From Bradyrhizobium pachyrhizi (GTDB lineage Bacteria > Pseudomonadota > Alphaproteobacteria > Rhizobiales > Xanthobacteraceae): a stretch of DNA of 64,000 nt. The DNA is taken from the NCBI RefSeq assembly GCF_001189245.1, contig NZ_LFIQ01000105.1, positions 117,683-181,682 of the forward strand, in the 5' to 3' direction. Of this stretch, positions 57,967 to 64,000 are shown piece after piece. Under the pieces are notes generated by a model. The model ran no database searches. It saw only the letters and a list, made by a program, of their open reading frames with translations, and was not told the DNA's origin. The translations under genes were made by a program, and so were the position numbers. How positions within the stretch are numbered: the stretch's first letter is position 1; each line of letters begins with the position of its first letter.

Positions 57967-60909
57967 TTATGCCGCCGCGATCTGGCAGAGAGTGACCTTG
58001 GGCTCCTGCATGCCCGTCGCGGGATCGTATCCGTAGGTGGTGATCGTGTTCGCGCTTTCGCCGAGCACGATCGGATCGGTGCCCTTCGGGTAGTTGCCGC
58101 GAAGATCCTTGCCCGCAAGCCAGCCGCCGAAATGGAAGGGCATCCATGCAACGCCCTTGCCGACCCGCTCGGTGACGAGCGCCTTCATCCTTGCCCTGGA
58201 ATTGTTCTCGGCGCCGGTGACCCAGACCCAGCCACCGTCCTTGACACCGCGATCGGCGGCATCGGCAGGATTGATCTCGATGAACATGTCCTGCTGCAAC
58301 TCGGCAAGCCACGGGTTCGTGCGCGTCTCCTCGCCGCCGCCCTCATATTCGACCAGACGGCCGGACGAGAGGATCAGCGGAAACTGCTTTGCAATGCCCT
58401 TCTCCACTGCGGCCTTCTGCACCGAGAATCCGATATTGGGCATCCGGAACTGCTTGGCGTCGGGCAGTGTCGGGTATTTGGCGACGAGATCGACGCGTGG
58501 CGTATAGATCGGCTCGCGGTGGACCGGGATCGGATCCGGCAAGCCGAAGGCATTCATGCGCGCCTTGCCGTTGCCGTAAGGTACGCAGCCGTGCGCCAGC
58601 GCGACGCGCTGAATGCCGCCCGACAGATCGAGCGACCACGACACCGTGTCCGGATTGGCCGGATTGATCTTGTTGATCACGGCCATTTCCGCTTCGGTGA
58701 GCTCGCTGTCCCAGCCGAGCTTCTTCAGGCTCGCCAGCGTGAATTCCGGATAGCCGTCCTGGATTCCCGACCCCAATGAATAGGAGCCGTCCGCGAGCAG
58801 GCTTACCTTCCGCGTCGTGCCGTCCGGCAGCTTCTCCTCGCGCTCGACGCCGAACCGCGGCCGGAACGTGCCGCCGCCGTCCATCACGTGCAGATTGGTG
58901 TTGTAGAGCAGCGGCGTGCCGGGGTGCTTGACCTCGGGTGATCCCCAGCACGGCCAAGGCAGGCCGTAATAGTCGCCGCCAACCTCGGGATCGTCCTTCG
59001 GCGCCCGCATCGTCAGCATGTCGAACTTCGCTTGGTTCTTCATGTGCGCCTTGAGGCGCTCGGGCGATTGTCCGCAATAGCCGGTCGACCAGCTGCCGCG
59101 GTTCATCTCGCGCAGCACGTCCTCGGCCTCGGGCAGGTTGTTCTCGACTTTGATCTTCTTGAACATCTGATCGGCGAAGCCGAGCTTCTTCGCCATCAGA
59201 TAGATGATTTCGAGATCGTCCTTCGACTCGAAGATCGGCTTCACGATCTGCTCGCCCCATTGCAGCGATCGGTTGGAAGCGACGCGCGAGCCCTTGCACT
59301 CGAACTGGGTGGCGACCGGGAGAATGTAGACGCCTTCCGTGCGTCCCGCCTCGACCGCGAGCGAGGCCCAGGTCGTCGGATGCGGATCGGCGATGACGAG
59401 CAGCTCGAGCGCCTTCAGGCCGTTGAGGGATTCAGGGATACGGGTGATGCTGTTGGAGGCGTGGCCCTGCACGAACACCGCCTTCACGTTGTCCTTCTGG
59501 GCAACCTGCTCCTTCGGCAACGTCACCGCTTCGAACCAGCGGGTCAGCGGAATGCCGGGGGTTTCCATGATTTGCTTGGAATCGAACCGCGACTTCAGGA
59601 AGTCATAGTCGACCTCCCAGACCCGCGACCAGTGCTTCCAGGCGCCTTCGGCGAGGCCGTAGTAGAACGGCAGCGTGACGATATCGAGCCCGACATCGGT
59701 CGCGCCCTGTACGTTGTCGTGGCCTCGGAAGATGTTGGCGCCGGCGCCGGCCTTGCCGACATTGCCGGTCATCAGCAGCGCGATGCAGCTCGCCCGCACA
59801 TTGGCGGTGCCGACGGTCTTCTGCGTCTGGCCCATGGCCCAGATCAGCGTTGCCGGCTTCTCGGTAGCGAACATCTTGGCGACGCGCTTGAGCTGCTCGC
59901 CGGGAATGCCGGTGACGCGCTCGACTTCCTCAGGAGGCCATTTCTCGACCTCCTTCTTGAGGTCGTCGAAACCGTAGACGCGCTGCCGGATGAACTCCTT
60001 GTCCTCCCAGCCGTTCTGTAGGATGTGCCACATCATGCCGTAGAGCACCGGGATGTCGGTGCCCGGCCGCATCCGCACATATTCGGTCGCGTGTGCGGCC
60101 GTGCGCGTCAGGCGCGGGTCGATCACGATGAAGTTGGCCTTTTGCAGCTCCTTGCCCTCGAGCAGATGCTGCAGCGAGACCGGATGCGCCTCGGCCGGAT
60201 TGCCACCCAGGATGACCTGCGTCTTCGCATTGCGGATGTCGTTGTAGCTGTTGGTCATCGCGCCGTAGCCCCAGGTGTTGGCGACGCCGGTGACGGTGGT
60301 TGAATGGCAGATGCGGGCCTGGTGATCGGTATTGTTGGTGCCCCAGAACGCGCCGAGCTTGCGGAACAGGTAGGCGCCTTCATTGGTCATCTTGGCCGAG
60401 CCGAGCCAATAGACGGAATCGGGACCCGACTTCTCACGGACAGCCTGAATCCTGTCGCCGATCTCATTGATTGCGGTGTCCCAGGAGACGCGGGTCCACT
60501 GCCCGCCCACCAGCTTCATCGGATAGCGCAGCCGCCGCTCGCTGTGCACGAGCTCACGCACGGAGGCGCCCTTGGCGCAATGCGAGCCGCGATTGATCGG
60601 CGAATCCCAGCTCGGCTCCTGGCCGATCCATACCTCGTTCAAGACCTCGGCCGTCACCGTGCACCCAACCGAGCAATGCGTGCAGATGCTCTTGCGGACG
60701 GTCGCACCCGCCGTGAGCGGACCGGCCGCCGCGGCTTCCGCCTTGCGCACGCTGCCGAGCGGCAAGGTGCCGAACGCGGCAAGCGCGCCGCCGGCAAGAC
60801 CGGATTTGCGCAGGAAGCTGCGGCGGTCGAGGCCACCGGCCTGATCTGCAGGGGAGCTGGCGGCGGAACCCTGGCGCGGGGAACGCTGGTTTGTTCGCTT
60901 GATCAGCAC
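57967..60909 (-). CDS. fdhA: Formate dehydrogenase catalytic (alpha) subunit, Cys type, Tat-exported
   Basis: This 980-residue molybdopterin oxidoreductase oxidises formate to CO2 in the periplasm. A twin-arginine signal (DRRSFLRKSG, R29-R30), the [4Fe-4S] ligands C76, C79, C83 and C111, and HQARICHSTTVTG are clear. In the last, C201 takes the place of the selenocysteine of FdnG. The GTG at 60909 is the likely start: GGGAGG is six bases before it, whereas a TTG at 60915 would abut that site. It begins two bases after the stop of the small Tat gene. Confidence 0.96.
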   Translation of the reverse strand: MLIKRTNQRSPRQGSAASSPADQAGGLDRRSFLRKSGLAGGALAAFGTLPLGSVRKAEAAAAGPLTAGATVRKSICTHCSVGCTVTAEVLNEVWIGQEPSWDSPINRGSHCAKGASVRELVHSERRLRYPMKLVGGQWTRVSWDTAINEIGDRIQAVREKSGPDSVYWLGSAKMTNEGAYLFRKLGAFWGTNNTDHQARICHSTTVTGVANTWGYGAMTNSYNDIRNAKTQVILGGNPAEAHPVSLQHLLEGKELQKANFIVIDPRLTRTAAHATEYVRMRPGTDIPVLYGMMWHILQNGWEDKEFIRQRVYGFDDLKKEVEKWPPEEVERVTGIPGEQLKRVAKMFATEKPATLIWAMGQTQKTVGTANVRASCIALLMTGNVGKAGAGANIFRGHDNVQGATDVGLDIVTLPFYYGLAEGAWKHWSRVWEVDYDFLKSRFDSKQIMETPGIPLTRWFEAVTLPKEQVAQKDNVKAVFVQGHASNSITRIPESLNGLKALELLVIADPHPTTWASLAVEAGRTEGVYILPVATQFECKGSRVASNRSLQWGEQIVKPIFESKDDLEIIYLMAKKLGFADQMFKKIKVENNLPEAEDVLREMNRGSWSTGYCGQSPERLKAHMKNQAKFDMLTMRAPKDDPEVGGDYYGLPWPCWGSPEVKHPGTPLLYNTNLHVMDGGGTFRPRFGVEREEKLPDGTTRKVSLLADGSYSLGSGIQDGYPEFTLASLKKLGWDSELTEAEMAVINKINPANPDTVSWSLDLSGGIQRVALAHGCVPYGNGKARMNAFGLPDPIPVHREPIYTPRVDLVAKYPTLPDAKQFRMPNIGFSVQKAAVEKGIAKQFPLILSSGRLVEYEGGGEETRTNPWLAELQQDMFIEINPADAADRGVKDGGWVWVTGAENNSRARMKALVTERVGKGVAWMPFHFGGWLAGKDLRGNYPKGTDPIVLGESANTITTYGYDPATGMQEPKVTLCQIAAA

Positions 60910-60911
60910 GG

Positions 60912-61130
60912 TCAACCTCCCTTGGCCGGATAACGATTGACGCGGTAGAAGGCCTTGACGTGATCGGTTTCCTTGTAGCGCGCCTTGCGCTTCTCATCGT
61001 TCGTTTCGCTGTCAGCCTGCGCAGAGCCGACCAGCGGCGTTGCGAGGGTCGCGCCGGCGCCCACCGTGCCGACGCCGACCTTGCGCAGGAAATCGCGGCG
61101 CCCGACTGTGGTAGTCCTATCTTCACTCAT
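60912..61130 (-). CDS. Small Tat-signal protein of formate dehydrogenase operons
   Basis: This 72-residue protein starts with a twin-arginine signal (GRRDFLRKVGVGTVGAGATL) and ends with a basic tail (KETDHVKAFYRVNRYPAKGG). Small twin-arginine proteins of this type lie just before fdhA in many proteobacterial operons, presumably as a co-exported partner. The start at 61130 follows AGGAGAG. The open frame upstream is not protein-like. Confidence 0.85.
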   Translation of the reverse strand: MSEDRTTTVGRRDFLRKVGVGTVGAGATLATPLVGSAQADSETNDEKRKARYKETDHVKAFYRVNRYPAKGG

Positions 61131-61159
61131 CGCATCTCTCCTGGACCCGCGGATGCGGG

Positions 61160-61951
61160 TCAGTTCGCGAACGTGAATGCTTCTGTCTCGATCTCGATAA
61201 AGGCGCGACCAAGCGCACCGACCGCACGATAGAAGACGGCGCTCTCCGCGCGCTCGATGTCGACGAACAGCCGCCCCATCCACGGCGCGACGTGTTTGCC
61301 GAAGAAGGCGCGCTGCGTGTCGAACGGCGCCGGGAAACGCCCTCCCGCGAAGCCTGCCATGATCTCGCACAGGATCGCCGCGTGATCTTCCGGCTCGGAA
61401 TTGTTCGCGATGCGCTCGATCCCGGACGCAGCGAGGTCGGCGCGCAGACGCGACAGCGGCCGCTCGTTGAGAAAGCCGGTCAGATAGTAGGAGGCGTAGG
61501 GCAGGAGTTCGCCGCGGCCGAGACCTGTGAACAGATCGAAATATTCGCGTTCGACCTTCGCCGCGACTGCATTGGCGGCGGATTCGGCCAGCGCGGCATG
61601 CGCGCGCCCAAGCGGCGTCGCATCGGCGGTCAATGCAGCCAGTTGATCGAGCAGTTTCTTCGATGGTGCGGCCGACAACAGTGTCGCGAGCAGCAGATAT
61701 TCCTGCGCACGCGCGACATCGACAGAATCGATCGGCGCTTCGGAGAGGAGCGGCTCGCCGTACAGATCAGGCCGCAAATTATCGCGCGATATGCCTGTGG
61801 CGGCTTCGACAGCGATCACCCGTTGCGCGGGCACCTTGCTCCAGTTCGAAACAGAGGGCTGGCTGATCCCGATTTTGCGCGCAAGCTCTGCAACGCCGCC
61901 GGCGGCGTCAATGGCTCGCTCAAGGCCAGCATCGCGCACGTGGACCTCCAT
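61160..61951 (-). CDS. HTH-TorD fusion: maturation chaperone with DNA-binding domain
   Basis: This 263-residue protein has an N-terminal Cro/YdaS-like HTH (about 1-65; GGVAELARKIGISQPSVSNW) fused to a TorD/DmsD-family chaperone domain (about 80-263; AREYFDLF-type core in VEREYFDLFTGLGRGELLPYASYYLTGFLNERPL). TorD proteins guard Tat-exported molybdoenzymes before export, and here the client is probably FdhA. The HTH suggests the same protein senses unfolded client and regulates its own operon. An 8-base palindrome overlaps the predicted transcription start. The ATG follows GGGA. Confidence 0.9.
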   Translation of the reverse strand: MEVHVRDAGLERAIDAAGGVAELARKIGISQPSVSNWSKVPAQRVIAVEAATGISRDNLRPDLYGEPLLSEAPIDSVDVARAQEYLLLATLLSAAPSKKLLDQLAALTADATPLGRAHAALAESAANAVAAKVEREYFDLFTGLGRGELLPYASYYLTGFLNERPLSRLRADLAASGIERIANNSEPEDHAAILCEIMAGFAGGRFPAPFDTQRAFFGKHVAPWMGRLFVDIERAESAVFYRAVGALGRAFIEIETEAFTFAN

Positions 61952-61988
61952 CCAAGTCCCGGGTGCTGATTTTGCTTTTCTTACAAAG

Positions 61989-61996
61989 CGCTAGCG
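61989..61996. promoter_or_regulatory. Palindrome at predicted HTH-TorD transcription start
   Basis: CGCTAGCG is a perfect palindrome just downstream of the -10 element and about 40 bases before the ATG. It is a candidate operator for autorepression. Confidence 0.4.
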
Positions 61997-61997
61997 A

Positions 61998-62026
61998 AGC
62001 CTAGTCCCGGCCCAACGGGGGGTCAA
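61998..62026 (-). promoter_or_regulatory. Predicted sigma-70 promoter of HTH-TorD and fdh genes
   Basis: Leftward, TTGACC and TAGGCT are 17 bases apart. The -35 matches well; the -10 is weak. It would serve the fdh genes below if they are not read through from the DUF3306 gene. Confidence 0.42.
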
Positions 62027-62068
62027 TCAGCTCGCATAGTCTGAAGCTATGGCCTTTCGTCGCGGTCC

Positions 62069-62686
62069 CTAGCGAGGCAGCGCACTGCCGTGCGTGCGGC
62101 GCTCAACCGACACCCGTTCGCCGTCGGAGCTTTCGGCGAGCGTTCGTTGCGTTGCAGCAGGATCAGGTGCAGATCCCGTGGTCGCGGCTTCTTCGGTGGC
62201 GATGCCCGGCAACTCGACCTCGCGCAATTCCTGCGACGAATCCGCGACTTCAACCGAACGCGCAGGCGGCGCCTCGGCCGGCTTGCCGAGGCCGCCGACG
62301 ATCCTGTCGATGAGCGCGGTGAGCTCAGCCTCGGAGCAATCCAGCGGGCCAAAGCCCGGCATCGCGGCCGGATCGTTGAAGTCCCAGGCGTTCTCGGCAA
62401 GCCCGACAAAGTCGCGGATGACGGGATCGGCGCTCCAGGCGCGACGAAGCGCCGCACGCGTCAGCTCCTGCGGAATTCCCTTGCGCAGGAACGCCGTGAT
62501 GTCAGTCGCCGACGTAATCGAGTCGATCGAAGGCAGGCTCGAAAGGTCGAACTCCGCGTCGTCGTCTTTGACGGCCGGCGGCGGCGACTGCATGTCGTCG
62601 CGCATTGCCGGGTCCGGTTGCGTGGCGTTCGCCTTTGCCTCCTGCTTGCGGCGGGACCAGCGCGCCAGGAACTTGTCCTCACTCAT
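62069..62686 (-). CDS. DUF3306 protein of formate dehydrogenase cluster
   Basis: This 205-residue protein matches DUF3306: FLARWSRRKQEA at the start, LSSLPSIDSITSATDITAFLRKGIPQELTRAALRRAWSADP in the middle and an acidic, disordered C-terminal tail. It is a regular neighbour of Tat-exported formate dehydrogenases with unknown function. It overlaps the DUF3305 gene by four bases (ATGA), so the two are made together. Confidence 0.92.
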   Translation of the reverse strand: MSEDKFLARWSRRKQEAKANATQPDPAMRDDMQSPPPAVKDDDAEFDLSSLPSIDSITSATDITAFLRKGIPQELTRAALRRAWSADPVIRDFVGLAENAWDFNDPAAMPGFGPLDCSEAELTALIDRIVGGLGKPAEAPPARSVEVADSSQELREVELPGIATEEAATTGSAPDPAATQRTLAESSDGERVSVERRTHGSALPR

Positions 62687-63198
62687 TCGTGTCCGCCTTC
62701 ATGCTGCCGGCGCGCGAGCGCCTCCGGATCGGCCTGCCGTCGCTTGCGCTTGAAGAACTCCCGTTCGACGTGGTGCTCGGCAATGAAGCTTTCAATCTGC
62801 TCACGCAGCATCTCCGGCATGGGAACGGCCTCGACCAGGTTCGCACCGGCCTCCGTGAACGCCTCGCCCTCCGAAGGATCGGCGGTCGCGGCAGCCACCG
62901 AATAGGGCCAGGCGCCTTCCGCCGGCGACAAGACGGTCCAGATGGCCGGACTGCCCGAGGCGAGATTGTCGCGATAGCGCGCCGTCTCGGAACCATAGAG
63001 ATCGACCGTGGCGCTGCCGGCATAAAACAGCGTCGTCCCGTTCTCTTCGCGAAGCACCGTCCAGGGTTTGGTGTCCGGCTCGTCGGGCAACACAGCGACA
63101 GCGCGCCAGACAAAGTCGGTCCACGGCGAATCCGCCTGGTGCCGCTCGACCACAACGCCGACGGGGACGCGCACAAGCGGCAGCGCAGCCGGGCTCAT
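62683..63198 (-). CDS. DUF3305 protein of formate dehydrogenase cluster
   Basis: This 171-residue protein fits DUF3305: VPVGVVVERHQADSPWTDFVWRAVAVLPD and a basic C-terminus (VEREFFKRKRRQADPEALARR). It probably helps FdhA maturation, but its mechanism is unknown. It overlaps its neighbours by four bases on both sides, giving a tightly coupled DUF6352-DUF3305-DUF3306 unit. Confidence 0.93.
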   Translation of the reverse strand: MSPAALPLVRVPVGVVVERHQADSPWTDFVWRAVAVLPDEPDTKPWTVLREENGTTLFYAGSATVDLYGSETARYRDNLASGSPAIWTVLSPAEGAWPYSVAAATADPSEGEAFTEAGANLVEAVPMPEMLREQIESFIAEHHVEREFFKRKRRQADPEALARRQHEGGHE

Positions 63199-64000
63199 GT
63201 CGCCATCTCCAGATGTTTGACCGGCAGCCCCGTCAGCAAATTCTGCGGCTTCATCCGGAGCTTCTGATCGGCGTTCATCGACAGAATGAGATAGACCGGC
63301 TCGCCCCGCGTCTCGTCTGCGGCCGCGCTCGTTTCCGCAAACGTCAGGCGGAACAAGGAGAGCACACGTCCGGCGCTGCGGTCGTCGAGCTGCTCGCCAT
63401 GCCAGAGACGGTCGCCGAGCCTGGTCGCGTCGGCGTCGAGCCCGACATACCAGGTGAGACGTGCATCACGCAGCTCGCGCAGCGGCTCAATGCTGACGTC
63501 GATCCCGAGCAGATGGGAGATCCAGCGCGCCATCGCCTGCGCCAGCGCCGCCGGCCCGCGGCCGCCTGCGGTGAGGTCGAATGCCATGTCGAACTGATCG
63601 CTCCGGCGCCAGTAGTCGCCGGCATTGTCCTCGCGCAAGACGTCGAGCTCAGCATCGGTCACCGCCCCCAGCATCGACATCAGCGAGAGCACCGGGGTCG
63701 GAGTCTGTCCACCGACGACCTCTTCATCGCCGAGCAGCAGGGCCTGCTCCTGCGGCAGGATGCGCTGCGGGCGGAAGAACAGCTCGGCTGCGCGCAGCAC
63801 GAACGGGTCATCGCAGCCATCGAGCGCATTGCGCAGGATCACGTGCACAAGCTGATTGACGAACAGCGGCGGCAAATCGTTCGTCCCGGACCGGACGGTT
63901 GCAAGATAGGCCTGCTCCAGCGTCGGATGCCGCACGAGGAGGTCGCGGAAGGCAAGCACGAGCCGCCAGTTCTCCCGGGCATCCGCATCGACAATCGCGT
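63195..64000 (-). CDS. DUF6352 family protein (5' partial)
   Basis: The frame is open to the window edge. The in-frame GTG at 63959 is not the real start, since the protein continues upstream as DADARENWRLVLAFRDLLVRHPTLE. The visible 268 residues are a helical protein with LPPLFVNQLVHVILRNALDG and DDPFVLRAAELFFRPQRI typical of DUF6352 proteins in formate dehydrogenase clusters. The function is unknown. It overlaps the DUF3305 gene by four bases. Confidence 0.88.
   Translation of the reverse strand, partial: AIVDADARENWRLVLAFRDLLVRHPTLEQAYLATVRSGTNDLPPLFVNQLVHVILRNALDGCDDPFVLRAAELFFRPQRILPQEQALLLGDEEVVGGQTPTPVLSLMSMLGAVTDAELDVLREDNAGDYWRRSDQFDMAFDLTAGGRGPAALAQAMARWISHLLGIDVSIEPLRELRDARLTWYVGLDADATRLGDRLWHGEQLDDRSAGRVLSLFRLTFAETSAAADETRGEPVYLILSMNADQKLRMKPQNLLTGLPVKHLEMAT

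Noticed and set aside
1..64000. tRNA, rRNA, CRISPR, insertion sequence or prophage
   Set aside because: I saw no cloverleaf, spaced repeats, transposase, integrase or phage structural gene; I could not run a dedicated search.

Overview
The window looks like a GC-rich chromosomal segment from a Rhizobiales alphaproteobacterium, most likely Bradyrhizobium or a close relative. This is inferred from the family mix (FixJ/FixK-type regulators, Omp25-like porin, IalB, DUF3305/DUF3306/DUF6352 formate dehydrogenase accessory genes, many small rhizobial secreted proteins). I saw no rRNA, tRNA, insertion sequence, phage or CRISPR array.

Layout. (1) 1-2246: the end of a two-domain ABC permease and a low-specificity threonine aldolase, both on +. 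(2) 2771-18934, all on -: a four-component soluble diiron (propane/phenol type) monooxygenase locus. In transcription order it holds a zinc alcohol dehydrogenase, a small Cys-rich protein, prmA-prmB-prmC-prmD, an amidohydrolase, a DUF59 assembly protein, a dedicated GroEL (prmG), an aquaporin, a small unknown protein, an AcoR-type sigma-54 activator, two small unknown proteins, a WD40 protein and a 61-residue protein. A consensus sigma-54 promoter lies 322 bases before prmA and a near-consensus one 55 bases before the alcohol dehydrogenase. (3) 19168-24374: a ChrR-like cupin, a TPR protein, a GrdB-like CxxCxxC protein, a frameshifted MFS transporter and a divergent AraC regulator. (4) 24509-29896: two tandem AspT-family antiporters divergent from aspartate 4-decarboxylase AspD. 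(5) 30002-55654: a stress island with HdeA/B-like proteins, universal stress protein, DUF3300/DUF2950, EipA-like proteins, TAXI-type binding protein, HlyD-type protein, polyphosphate kinase 2, a large PLP decarboxylase, SulP transporter, hydrolase, IalB, K+ channel, AI-2E permease and small secreted proteins. It also carries a histidine kinase, a FixJ-like regulator, a receiver-only protein and a FixK-like activator. (6) 56323-64000, all on -: a Tat-exported Cys-type formate dehydrogenase operon with its accessory genes, including an HTH-TorD fusion.

How it fits together. Regions 4 and 5 share a cis element. I located eleven 14-bp FNR/FixK-type boxes (TTGA-N6-TCAA) and one TTGC-N6-GCAA variant between 28.0 and 55.7 kb, all intergenic and most about 60-110 bases before a start codon. 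The FixK-like protein encoded in the island has the E-x2-S-R recognition helix expected for this motif. A self-contained kinase/FixJ/FixK cascade that switches on a nearby acid and low-oxygen survival programme is the most interesting hypothesis in the window. Region 2 is a separate sigma-54-controlled regulon.
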